From the NCBI GenBank assembly GCA_002396385.1, contig DGTD01000113.1, positions 1 to 6,225 of the forward strand: 6,225 nucleotides of DNA, in the 5' to 3' direction. Shown in pieces: positions 1 through 6,166 of the stretch. The notes under the pieces are model-generated. The model was not told where the DNA came from. It ran no database searches and saw only the letters and a program-made list of their open reading frames with translations. How positions within the stretch are numbered: the stretch's first letter is position 1; the number at the start of each line of letters is the position of its first letter. A program made the position numbers and the translations under genes. Source of the stretch: Bacteroidales bacterium UBA4345 (GTDB lineage Bacteria > Bacteroidota > Bacteroidia > Bacteroidales > Paludibacteraceae).

Positions 1-107
1 TTGGCAACGGTCCAAACATTCTTACGGGCGCCATAGTAACCGCGGGTAAGCTTAAGAATCTTCTTTCTTTTTGCACGTGAAGCGACGTGATTGACTGATC
101 TTGGCAT
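1..107 (-). CDS. rplT: 50S ribosomal protein L20 (bL20), N-terminal part
   Basis: Primary 23S rRNA-binding protein needed for early assembly of the large ribosomal subunit. The first 35 complete codons are visible and the rest lies beyond the left edge. The protein begins [16 protein letters not shown] and continues through [11 protein letters not shown], the conserved, very basic N-terminal tail of L20 that threads into 23S rRNA. The ATG at 105-107 is at the expected place for the family. No Shine-Dalgarno precedes it; the upstream bases are AT-rich (CTAAATT), as is usual in Bacteroidetes. It is the last visible gene of thrS-infC-rpmI-rplT, 107 nt after rpmI. In E. coli and B. subtilis L20 represses this operon by binding its mRNA; whether that happens here cannot be read from the sequence. 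Confidence 0.97.
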   Translation of the reverse strand, partial: MPRSVNHVASRAKRKKILKLTRGYYGARKNVWTVA

Positions 108-182
108 AATTTAGAAATTTGTGAGCGTTAGCGTCCCAGAACTGAGAACTTAGAGAGCTATACGTTCGGTTAATAAAATCAA

Positions 183-199
183 AAATTAATAATTAATTT
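183..199. repeat. AT-only palindrome between rpmI and rplT
   Basis: AAATTAAT and ATTAATTT flank a single central base, giving a perfect 17-base inverted repeat just after the rpmI stop codon. As RNA it could form only a short A-U hairpin, and no GC stem or U-tract makes it a terminator. The rest of the 108-214 spacer holds a short direct repeat (AGAACT twice at about 138-151) and nothing recognisable as a gene. The palindrome may be a weak processing or control element, or simply a by-product of AT-rich composition. Confidence 0.3.
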
Positions 200-214
200 A
201 AGAGTAGCACGAAA

Positions 215-412
215 TTAACGGAGGCCGAGAAGTTCGCGAACAGCAGGCATGTTGGCATGCTCAACCAAGCCCCAGTGGGTGAGGTTAAGTTTCTGCTTCT
301 TGCTCTTCTTAGTCAAGATGTGACGTTTGAAAGCGTGCTTTCTCTTAATTTTTCCTGATCCGGTAAGAATGAATCTTTTTGCGGCACCGGAATTAGTCTT
401 TAATTTTGGCAT
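215..412 (-). CDS. rpmI: 50S ribosomal protein L35 (bL35)
   Basis: Small, highly basic protein of the large ribosomal subunit, 65 aa, the usual family length. It starts with the L35 signature [14 protein letters not shown] and has the basic middle ([17 protein letters not shown]) that contacts 23S rRNA. The ATG at 410-412 is chosen because the L35 family begins with MPK. The same frame is open upstream to an ATG at 464-466 that overlaps the infC stop as ATGA, but the 18 residues this would add are hydrophobic, AT-driven and unlike any L35. No Shine-Dalgarno is present; the ATG follows an A/T-only stretch. It lies 50 nt downstream of infC and 107 nt upstream of rplT, in the order conserved across bacteria, so co-transcription from thrS or infC is expected. 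Confidence 0.97.
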   Translation of the reverse strand: MPKLKTNSGAAKRFILTGSGKIKRKHAFKRHILTKKSKKQKLNLTHWGLVEHANMPAVRELLGLR

Positions 413-462
413 TTTAATTAAAATTTTAATAATTATATAGAAAAATCTATACTCTAAAAGAA

Positions 463-1116
463 TCATTTTGTTTTCTTAGGCGAGAGCATAATAGAAAGTC
501 TCTTACCTTCCAACAGAGGTTGCTGGTCAACTTTAGCCAGTTCCTCAAGGTCGGAAATAAAGCGTCCGAGAATTTCTTCGCCCTGGTCTTTGAAAAGGAT
601 AGACCTACCCTTAAAGAAGACATAAGCCTTCACTTTGTTACCCTCTTTAAGGAACTCTTCGGCATGTTTGAGTTTGAAAGCATAATCGTTATCGCCGGTT
701 TGAGGTCCGAAACGAATTTCTTTCACTTCAACTTTCTTTTGCTTAGCCTTCTGTTCCTTCTCGCGTTTTTTCAGCTGGTAAAGGAACTTCTGGTAATCGG
801 CAATTCTACAAACAGGCGGAACAGCAGTTGGAGAGATTTCGATCAGGTCAAGTTCCAACTCGTCGGCCAGCTGTTTAGCCTTTTCAGTAGGATAGACGCC
901 CTGCTCCACATTATCGCCAACAAGACGCACCTCAGGGACACGGATTTGGTCGTTAGTCCTGTAGAAAGGTTGGTCGTTCTTCTTTAAGGCGCGGTTGTTG
1001 CGGTCGCCATTGTTAGCTCCCTGGTTATTTTCAGCAGAATTGCCTGCGCCTACTCGAGCACCTGAAGGCGCAGGGCCGGCAGGTCTCTTTTGAAAAGGTT
1101 TTTGCGGTGCGATAAT
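463..1116 (-). CDS. infC: Translation initiation factor IF-3, probable AUU start
   Basis: IF3 binds the 30S subunit, prevents premature 50S joining and proofreads the start codon and initiator tRNA. The predicted protein is 217 aa. Residues 1-50 are a Pro/Ala/Gly/Asn-rich, probably disordered extension. The IF3 N-domain begins near [16 protein letters not shown] (52-66) and includes PPVCRIADY (100-108). A lysine-rich linker covers about 116-128, and the C-domain starts at VKEIRFGPQ (131-139) and ends LSPKKTK. The reading frame has no ATG, GTG or TTG between an in-frame TAG (1126-1128) and the GTG at 928-930, and that GTG lies inside the conserved N-domain (PEVRLVG), so it cannot be the real start. 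The best start is ATT at 1114-1116, five bases after a perfect AGGAGG; ATC at 1111-1113 is the alternative. AUU is the known infC start in E. coli, where IF3 rejects it and so regulates itself. The extension makes the protein longer than E. coli IF3 (180 aa). The thrS stop is 31 nt upstream. Confidence 0.95.
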   Translation of the reverse strand: MIAPQKPFQKRPAGPAPSGARVGAGNSAENNQGANNGDRNNRALKKNDQPFYRTNDQIRVPEVRLVGDNVEQGVYPTEKAKQLADELELDLIEISPTAVPPVCRIADYQKFLYQLKKREKEQKAKQKKVEVKEIRFGPQTGDNDYAFKLKHAEEFLKEGNKVKAYVFFKGRSILFKDQGEEILGRFISDLEELAKVDQQPLLEGKRLSIMLSPKKTK

Positions 1117-1120
1117 CGTA

Positions 1121-1127
1121 TCCTCCT
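1121..1127 (-). promoter_or_regulatory. Strong Shine-Dalgarno of infC (decides the start)
   Basis: On the minus strand the bases read AGGAGGA, then TACG and the ATT codon. Counting from AGGAGG, the spacing is 5 nt to ATT and 8 nt to the next in-frame candidate, ATC. It lies in the 31-nt gap between the thrS stop and infC. None of the other five starts in the window (rplT, rpmI, thrS, the peptidase, the lipoprotein) has a purine-rich Shine-Dalgarno, so this site is exceptional here and is the main evidence for the non-canonical start. Confidence 0.85.
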
Positions 1128-1147
1128 ATAAATTTGTTTGTAATAAA

Positions 1148-3121
1148 TTAGAACTTGAAACTCGGAGTGTTGGAATCAGACTTCCATGCGTTGAGCTGTT
1201 CGTCAACCTCCTTGCACAAATTGTCTGCAAAATTAGTAATTTTTATTGAACCTTGGTCAGTTCCACCCTGTTTTCTTACAGAAACTTCTTCATTTTCTTG
1301 TTCTTTTTCGCCGACAATGAGCATATACGGTATTCTCTTGAGCTCGTTGTCGCGAATTTTACGTCCAATTTTCTCATTTCTGTCATCAACAACAGCACGA
1401 ATGTCGCGAGAGTCGAGATATTGTGCAATTTTCTGAGCGTAATCGTTGAATTTTTCTGAAATAGGGAGGATGGCGACCTGGTCAGGCGTAAGCCAGAGCG
1501 GGAAATGGCCGGCAGTATGTTCAATGAGCACGGCGGTAAAGCGTTCAAGAGAGCCGAACGGAGCACGGTGCAACATAACCGGACGGTGTTTTTGGTTGTC
1601 TTCGCCGGTGTACTCCAATTTGAAGCGTTCAGGCAGGTTGTAGTCGACCTGAATAGTACCCAACTGCCAGCGTCGTCCAAGAGCATCCTTCACCATGAAG
1701 TCGAGCTTAGGACCATAGAAGGCAGCCTCGCCATATTCAACCTTGGCTTTCAAACCTTTTTCCTGACAAGCCTCGATGATAGCCTGCTCTGCTTTCTCCC
1801 AGACCTCGTCGGCACCAATATATTTCTCGTGGTCGTTTTTATCACGCAAAGAGATTTGCGCCTCGTAGTTCTCGAAGTTCAACGACTTGAAGATGATATT
1901 GATGATGTCCATCACACGCAAGAACTCGCCTTTCACCTGATCAGGACGGCAGAAGATGTGGGCATCGTCTTGTGTGAACGAGCGCACGCGGGTTAATCCG
2001 TGCAACTCACCACTCTGCTCATAACGGTAAACCGTACCGAATTCCGCGCAACGGAAAGGAAGGTCTTTATAAGAGCGTGGCTTGCTGGCAAAAATTTCGC
2101 AGTGGTGAGGGCAGTTCATTGGTTTTAGCATATACTCCTCGCCTTCTTCCGGGGTGTGGATTGGCTGGAAAGAATCCTTACCATAGTGGTCCCAGTGTCC
2201 GGAAGTCACATACAGCTGTTTACTACCGATGTGCGGAGTAATAACCTGCTGGTAGCCGAACTTCTTCTGAATGCGTTTCAGGAAGTCTTCCAGTCTCAGA
2301 CGCAGAGCAGTACCTTTAGGCAACCAGATAGGCAAACCCTTACCAACACGTTCCGAGAACATGAACAACTCCATTTCCTTACCAATCTTTCTGTGGTCGC
2401 GTTTCTTTGCCTCTTCCAACAAGGCAAGATACTCGTCGAGGAGTTTCTTTTTAGGGAAGGTGATACCGTATACACGGGTCAACTGAGGCCGTTTCTCATC
2501 GCCACGCCAATATGCGCCGGCAATAGCAGTCAGTTTAACAGCCTTTATAGGGCAGACATCAGGAAGGTGAGGACCACGGCAGAGGTCGGTAAAAGAGCCC
2601 TGCTCATAGAGTGTGATAGTACCGTCTTCCAGTTCTGAGATAAGTTCGGTCTTATAGTTTTCGCCGCGCTGTTCGAACATCTTCATAGCATCGGCCTTAG
2701 AGATATCGACACGCGTAAGCGCCTGCTTCGAAGCGACAATTTCCATCATCTTTTTCTCAATGGCAGGAAGGTCTGCATCCTTCAAGACGTAGCCATTAAG
2801 GTCGATATCGTAATAGAAACCATTTTCGATGGCCGGACCAATACCGAACTTGACGTTAGGATAAATCATTTGAACAGCCTGCGCGAACAAATGCGCAGAT
2901 GTGTGCCAGAAAGTCTTCTTACCCTCAGGATCTTCCCATTTGAAGAGTTTTACCGAACAATCTTCGTTAATTGGGCGGTTGAGGTCTCGAATTTCGCCAT
3001 TGACACCAATAGAAAGCACGTCTTGCGCCAAACGCGAACTAATGCTCTCTGCAATTTGCATACCCGTGGTTCCGTTTTCATACTCACGAACGGAGCCGTC
3101 TGGAAAAGTAACTTTAATCAT
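1148..3121 (-). CDS. thrS: Threonyl-tRNA synthetase
   Basis: Class II synthetase that charges tRNA-Thr and hydrolyses mischarged Ser-tRNA-Thr in the cytoplasm; 657 aa, a full-length bacterial ThrRS. Residues 1-61 form the TGS domain. The N2 editing domain carries its conserved residues: H73 and H77 in HTSAH, and C181 and H185 in CRGPH. The catalytic core (about 245-540) has the zinc ligands C337 (MNCPHH), H388 (DDAHIF) and H518 (LHRAPFGS). The motif 2 arginine is R366 in FGTVYRYE, and motif 3 is GSLERF (523-528). The anticodon-binding domain follows from about 545 ([10 protein letters not shown]). No key residue is missing. The ATG at 3119-3121 gives the standard N-terminus [10 protein letters not shown] and has no Shine-Dalgarno. 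It is the first gene of the thrS-infC-rpmI-rplT operon. A promoter candidate and a tRNA-like hairpin in its leader suggest transcriptional start and feedback control close to the gene. Confidence 0.98.
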   Translation of the reverse strand: MIKVTFPDGSVREYENGTTGMQIAESISSRLAQDVLSIGVNGEIRDLNRPINEDCSVKLFKWEDPEGKKTFWHTSAHLFAQAVQMIYPNVKFGIGPAIENGFYYDIDLNGYVLKDADLPAIEKKMMEIVASKQALTRVDISKADAMKMFEQRGENYKTELISELEDGTITLYEQGSFTDLCRGPHLPDVCPIKAVKLTAIAGAYWRGDEKRPQLTRVYGITFPKKKLLDEYLALLEEAKKRDHRKIGKEMELFMFSERVGKGLPIWLPKGTALRLRLEDFLKRIQKKFGYQQVITPHIGSKQLYVTSGHWDHYGKDSFQPIHTPEEGEEYMLKPMNCPHHCEIFASKPRSYKDLPFRCAEFGTVYRYEQSGELHGLTRVRSFTQDDAHIFCRPDQVKGEFLRVMDIINIIFKSLNFENYEAQISLRDKNDHEKYIGADEVWEKAEQAIIEACQEKGLKAKVEYGEAAFYGPKLDFMVKDALGRRWQLGTIQVDYNLPERFKLEYTGEDNQKHRPVMLHRAPFGSLERFTAVLIEHTAGHFPLWLTPDQVAILPISEKFNDYAQKIAQYLDSRDIRAVVDDRNEKIGRKIRDNELKRIPYMLIVGEKEQENEEVSVRKQGGTDQGSIKITNFADNLCKEVDEQLNAWKSDSNTPSFKF

Positions 3122-3137
3122 AAAAAATATTAGTTAA

Positions 3138-3159
3138 AGGAGACTTACAAGCGTCTCCC
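3138..3159 (-). promoter_or_regulatory. thrS leader hairpin resembling a tRNA-Thr anticodon arm
   Basis: On the minus strand GGAGAC (3153-3158) pairs with GTCTCC (3139-3144), extended by a G-U pair at 3159/3138. The 8-base loop is GCUUGUAA. Its last seven bases read as a tRNA anticodon loop: C32, U33, anticodon UGU (Thr, codon ACA), A37, A38. The UGU sits at -28 to -26 from the thrS ATG. In E. coli ThrRS binds a leader hairpin with a Thr anticodon-like triplet just upstream of the thrS start and blocks translation. No T-tract follows, so this is not a terminator. The hairpin is seen directly; the operator role is inferred, and the loop is one base longer than a real anticodon loop. Confidence 0.5.
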
Positions 3160-3163
3160 GATT

Positions 3164-3179
3164 CTATTCATAAGAATAA
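3164..3179 (-). promoter_or_regulatory. Second small hairpin in the thrS leader
   Basis: On the minus strand TATTC and GAATA enclose the loop TTAT, with one flanking G-U pair. It lies four bases upstream of the anticodon-like hairpin and would be near the 5' end of the mRNA made from the promoter candidate at 3195-3202. Two hairpins joined by a short single-stranded stretch are also the layout of the E. coli thrS operator. This stem is only 5 bp and A/T-rich, so it may be coincidental. Confidence 0.25.
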
Positions 3180-3194
3180 GCGTAAAAGCAGTTG

Positions 3195-3202
3195 CAAAAA
3201 TA
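3195..3202 (-). promoter_or_regulatory. Candidate thrS operon promoter, -7 box
   Basis: The minus strand reads TATTTTTG, an exact match to the Bacteroidetes -7 consensus TAnnTTTG. The -33 region is weaker: TTCG with a 20-base spacer, three of four bases of TTTG. The box lies downstream of the peptidase terminator and about 75 nt before the thrS ATG, so a transcript would begin near 3190 and carry both leader hairpins. It is the only good -7 match between the terminator and thrS. Confidence 0.6.
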
Positions 3203-3238
3203 GCAGTTTAAAAGTAAAAAAGCGAAAAATAGAGGCAC

Positions 3239-3271
3239 AAAAAAGGCATTGCCTAAAGAAAAGCAATGCCT
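3239..3271 (-). terminator. Intrinsic terminator after the M13 peptidase gene
   Basis: On the minus strand AGGCATTGC (3263-3271) and GCAATGCCT (3244-3252) form a perfect 9-bp stem around a 10-base loop, followed by a run of six T (3239-3244). The stem begins 25 nt after the peptidase stop. No T-run follows on the plus strand, so it acts in one direction. It separates the peptidase unit from the thrS operon. Confidence 0.9.
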
Positions 3272-3296
3272 GTATCATATATAAGTGCGTCAACAA

Positions 3297-5327
3297 TCAC
3301 CAGATTGACACCCGTTTTTCAGGAGCCACAAACATCGGACTGGTTGAATCGATACCGAAAGCATCGTACCACGCCTGCACCTGCGGCAGCGCACCGTTGA
3401 CACGCCAGCGCCCGAGCGCGTGAGGATCGGTCTTAGTGCGCCGGAGGATTTCCTCGGGGGTGACATTTGCAGCCCAGACGCCCGCATAAGCTAAGAAGAA
3501 CCTCTGGTCGGCAGTGAGGCCATTGACAACAGGCAGCTGCTTGTCCTTTGTGGCCATTTTATAGGCTTGGAAAGAGATCTGCAAGCCACCGTGGTCAGCC
3601 AGATTCTCACCGAGCGTAAAGTCGCCGTTAGCATGCACACCAGGAGCGACTTCGATAGCGTTAAAGAAATCGGCCATAACTTTAGCCTTATTTCTGAAAT
3701 TCTCGCCATCGGCCTTGGTCCACCAATCGTGCAAATTACCGACTTTATCGTACTGGCAGCCCTGGTCATCGAAACCGTGAGTCATTTCGTGTCCGATCAC
3801 GACACCAATAGCTCCATAGTTGAAGGCATCGTCGGCCGACATGTCGAAGAAAGGCGGCTGTAAGATACCCGCAGGGAAGCACACATCGTTGGTGCTAGGA
3901 TTGTAGTAAGCGTTAACGGTCTGCGGAGTCATGTGCCACTCGTCACGGTCGACAGGTTTACCGGCTTTAGAAACAGCATAATCGTTATTGAAACGGGAAA
4001 CAGCCTTACGGAGTTCCCATAAGTTCTGACCAGAGACATCAAGTTTCGAGTAGTCCCTCCACTTGTCAGGGTAGCCGATTTTAACATGGAAAGACGAGAG
4101 CTTTTCAATAGCAAGAGCTTTTGTAGAATCGCCCATCCACGCCAGAGAGCGCATGCGGTCGCCAAGAGCGGTCTGTAGGTTTTTCACCAGTTCGACCATA
4201 CGTTTTTTATTGGCAGCAGGGAAGAACTTGCTAACATATATCTGTCCGACCGCTTCGCCCAAAGATCCGCTGACCTGGCTGACGGCACGTTTCCACCGTG
4301 GTTGTGGTTCCTTCGTTCCAGAGAGCACTTTTCCGAAGAAATTGAAATTCTGGTTAAAGAGGGTGTCACCAAGTGAAGTGGCAGCACGGTCGATGAGGGC
4401 CCAAAGCAGATAGTTCTTCTGCTTGGCAAGCGGAACAGTGTTCATAATGGCAACAGCCTCACGAATGGGTTCAGGCTGCGAGACATTGAGCGAATCGAGT
4501 TCAGGCAGGCCGAGACCTTTAAAGTATTTGGCGAAATCGAATCCGGCATATTCCTTTTGGAAGTCTGCCATAGCCATTTTATGGTAATTTCCCTGGGGGT
4601 CGCGCAACTGCACCTTCGAATAATGCGATTTTGCGAGACGGATTTCAATCTCCATCACATCGGCAACAGCAGCATCGGCCACCTTAGAAGAATATCCGCA
4701 CAGTTCGAACATACGTTTGATGTGTTTCTTATACTCGTCGCGGATATGTTTCATATTGTCATCTTGTTCCAGATAATAGTCTCGCTCGCCCAGGCCCAGA
4801 CCACTCTGGTAAGTGTGGACAATGTTCATTTCGCTGTTCTTGTCGTCAGCGCCCACATAGAGGGTAAAATAGGCATCGACATCGAACGACTGCAAATCAG
4901 CAAGAAGGGCAGGAAGGTCGGCGACAGACGACAAAGCCTCCACTTTTGCCAAATCGGCTTTCAAAGGCTGCACCCCCAGTTCGTTTTGTTTGGCACTGTC
5001 CATCACCGCATTATAAAGAGTGGCAATCTGATAAGCGACAGAGCCTTCTTTCTGAGGTTTGGAAGCGAGTTCCGTAATAATACCGTTAATCTGCTTCCGG
5101 TTGTTTTCGGCGAGTTGGTCAAACGTGCCGAAACGGGAATAATCGTTTGGGAGGGGATTTTTCTTCATCCAACCTCCGCAAGCGTACTGGTAAAAATCGT
5201 TTGCCGGATTAACAGTAGTATCAAGATTTGAGAAATCGACACCCGCCGAAAGATTCTCGTGATTAGAGCATGAAGTCATGGTCAAAAAAGAAGCTGCAAA
5301 AGCAGCTTCTAAAAGTTTAAAATTCAT
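3297..5327 (-). CDS. M13 family (neprilysin/PepO-like) zinc metallopeptidase, lipoprotein
   Basis: Zinc endopeptidase of family M13, which cleaves oligopeptides; 676 aa, the usual length. An N-terminal signal peptide ends in a lipobox-like MTSC with C20 as the likely lipidated residue, though the -3 Met and a Glu at position 7 are slightly unusual. The M13 N-terminal domain covers about 43-420 and the catalytic domain about 470-674. Zinc ligands are H513 and H517 in HEMTH, with catalytic E514, and E574 in GENLADHGG, with D578 supporting. Substrate-binding NAYY is at 472-475, and H636 and R642 in DPHALGRWRVNG match the conserved C-terminal His/Arg. The residues after C20 (SNHEN) are not a typical surface-export signal, so periplasmic exposure is more likely. 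The ATG at 5325-5327 is the only start that gives a signal peptide, and it lacks a Shine-Dalgarno. The 66-nt gap after the lipoprotein gene has no terminator, so co-transcription is likely. Active-site residues are intact. Whether it serves peptide nutrition or acts on host peptides like Porphyromonas PepO is unknown. Confidence 0.95.
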   Translation of the reverse strand: MNFKLLEAAFAASFLTMTSCSNHENLSAGVDFSNLDTTVNPANDFYQYACGGWMKKNPLPNDYSRFGTFDQLAENNRKQINGIITELASKPQKEGSVAYQIATLYNAVMDSAKQNELGVQPLKADLAKVEALSSVADLPALLADLQSFDVDAYFTLYVGADDKNSEMNIVHTYQSGLGLGERDYYLEQDDNMKHIRDEYKKHIKRMFELCGYSSKVADAAVADVMEIEIRLAKSHYSKVQLRDPQGNYHKMAMADFQKEYAGFDFAKYFKGLGLPELDSLNVSQPEPIREAVAIMNTVPLAKQKNYLLWALIDRAATSLGDTLFNQNFNFFGKVLSGTKEPQPRWKRAVSQVSGSLGEAVGQIYVSKFFPAANKKRMVELVKNLQTALGDRMRSLAWMGDSTKALAIEKLSSFHVKIGYPDKWRDYSKLDVSGQNLWELRKAVSRFNNDYAVSKAGKPVDRDEWHMTPQTVNAYYNPSTNDVCFPAGILQPPFFDMSADDAFNYGAIGVVIGHEMTHGFDDQGCQYDKVGNLHDWWTKADGENFRNKAKVMADFFNAIEVAPGVHANGDFTLGENLADHGGLQISFQAYKMATKDKQLPVVNGLTADQRFFLAYAGVWAANVTPEEILRRTKTDPHALGRWRVNGALPQVQAWYDAFGIDSTSPMFVAPEKRVSIW

Positions 5328-5393
5328 ATTTGAGATTAGTATTTAGCTATAAGAAACATTTCCAAATAGGGAAAGGAACAACCGTTGTATCGG

Positions 5394-5987
5394 TTACCTG
5401 CTTTCCTGCCAACGGAAAGTACTCAAGACTTTATCGGCCTCGGTCCAGAAAGCGGTAGAAGAAGTAGGTCCAGACAAACGGATGCGGTACGCACGCTTGT
5501 TATAAGGATTATAGAGGTAGTAGAATATAAACTTGTATTCTTCTTTCGTATTCTCGTCAAAATAGAACATAATAGAGGTAGCCTTAATGCTCTCTTCGCC
5601 AAGCACCGTATCAGACAAGACGGTAGTAACGCCCTGTCCACCGTACTCCTTTTCGGCTTCCAAAATCATCTGTTCCTCAACGATTTGCTGTTCCAGTTGT
5701 TCTTCAGTCACCTCATTTTTCGAACTGTAGTAGGCAATAAAACAAGTAGTATCGGCCTTGAATTTGGTAACGTTGATAATCTTGTTATACTCGAAAATAT
5801 AAGTAGGATCGGTCATATCGGAATGGTAAGCGCTGAATGTGTTAAAACCATACCTCACATGGAAGTCGTCCACATTAAGGTCCATTTCCGTTGGCACATA
5901 AAAAGGTTCGTCATCGTCGTCTTTACAAGACGTTGACACAACAGCAACAAACCCTACCAAAAAAGCTACAAATTTTGAAAACTTCAT
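5394..5987 (-). CDS. Putative surface lipoprotein of unknown function
   Basis: The 197-aa product is not recognised as a named family. Residues 1-20 form a signal peptide (K2, K5, then a hydrophobic core FVAFLVGFVAVV) ending in STSC, with C21 the likely lipidated residue. It is followed at once by KDDDDE, which fits the Bacteroidetes lipoprotein export signal (Lys plus acidic residues after the Cys), so exposure on the cell surface is likely. The mature part looks like alternating beta strands with one charged helix at about 92-115 (rich in E and Q). It ends with an EADKVLSTFRW segment, loosely like the closing helix of PsbP/DUF1795-type folds; that resemblance is weak. The ATG at 5985-5987 is preferred over a TTG two codons upstream. 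A consensus promoter lies about 120 nt upstream, and the M13 peptidase gene follows 66 nt downstream, so the two probably share a transcript. Whether they share a function is unknown. Confidence 0.85.
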   Translation of the reverse strand: MKFSKFVAFLVGFVAVVSTSCKDDDDEPFYVPTEMDLNVDDFHVRYGFNTFSAYHSDMTDPTYIFEYNKIINVTKFKADTTCFIAYYSSKNEVTEEQLEQQIVEEQMILEAEKEYGGQGVTTVLSDTVLGEESIKATSIMFYFDENTKEEYKFIFYYLYNPYNKRAYRIRLSGPTSSTAFWTEADKVLSTFRWQESR

Positions 5988-6105
5988 AAACAATAAAATT
6001 TAATTAAGAAACTCAAATTAAGGAATTGGACGAAATGACATACCACAAAAGATTGTCTCTTACCGCCAAGACCAAATCAGAGCATAAATATAAATATACT
6101 AAATA

Positions 6106-6136
6106 CAAAAATAAGAAAACGACAAGGAAAAACAAA
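6106..6136 (-). promoter_or_regulatory. Bacteroidetes-type promoter of the lipoprotein-peptidase unit
   Basis: On the minus strand TTTG (6133-6136) is followed after exactly 19 bases by TATTTTTG (6106-6113), a full match to the Bacteroidetes primary sigma consensus TTTG-N19-TAnnTTTG. Transcription would start near 6100, leaving a leader of about 110 nt before the lipoprotein ATG. The rest of that leader is AT-rich, with no clear hairpin or Shine-Dalgarno. The -33 box overlaps the T-tract of the tRNA terminator. Confidence 0.75.
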
Positions 6137-6163
6137 AAACGCCGCAATAAAAATTGCAGCGTT
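6134..6163 (-). terminator. Intrinsic terminator of the tRNA-Leu transcript
   Basis: On the minus strand AACGCTGCAAT (6153-6163) pairs with ATTGCGGCGTT (6138-6148), giving 11 pairs with one G-U, around a TTTT loop and followed by six T (6134-6139). It begins four bases after the tRNA 3' end, so little extra RNA must be trimmed. The plus strand also shows the stem but has no T-run after it. Confidence 0.92.
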
Positions 6164-6166
6164 ATG

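Noticed and set aside
928..930. GTG as the infC start
   Set aside because: It falls inside the conserved PEVRLVG segment, and the frame continues upstream with clear IF3 sequence to an SD-preceded ATT.
520..987. Open frame of 155 codons on the plus strand
   Set aside because: It lies wholly antisense to infC, encodes no recognisable motif and is a by-product of infC codon use.
3138..3179. T-box riboswitch in the thrS leader
   Set aside because: The leader from the candidate promoter is only about 70 nt, with no T-box bulge sequence and no terminator/antiterminator pair.
4557..5231. Open frame of 224 codons on the plus strand
   Set aside because: It is antisense to the clearly functional M13 peptidase gene, with no family signature and no ribosome or promoter signal.
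5358..5372. CCTATTTG upstream of the M13 gene as a separate promoter
   Set aside because: It lacks the TA of TAnnTTTG and has no TTTG at the right spacing. Co-transcription with the lipoprotein gene explains expression better.
5380..5395. Inverted repeat AACCG/CGGTT at the lipoprotein stop codon as a terminator
   Set aside because: The stem is only 5 bp and overlaps the stop codon, and no T-run follows, so termination before the peptidase gene is not supported.
5385..5936. Open frame of 183 codons on the plus strand
   Set aside because: It mirrors the lipoprotein gene on the opposite strand. The minus-strand reading has a signal peptide, lipobox and promoter, while this one has none.
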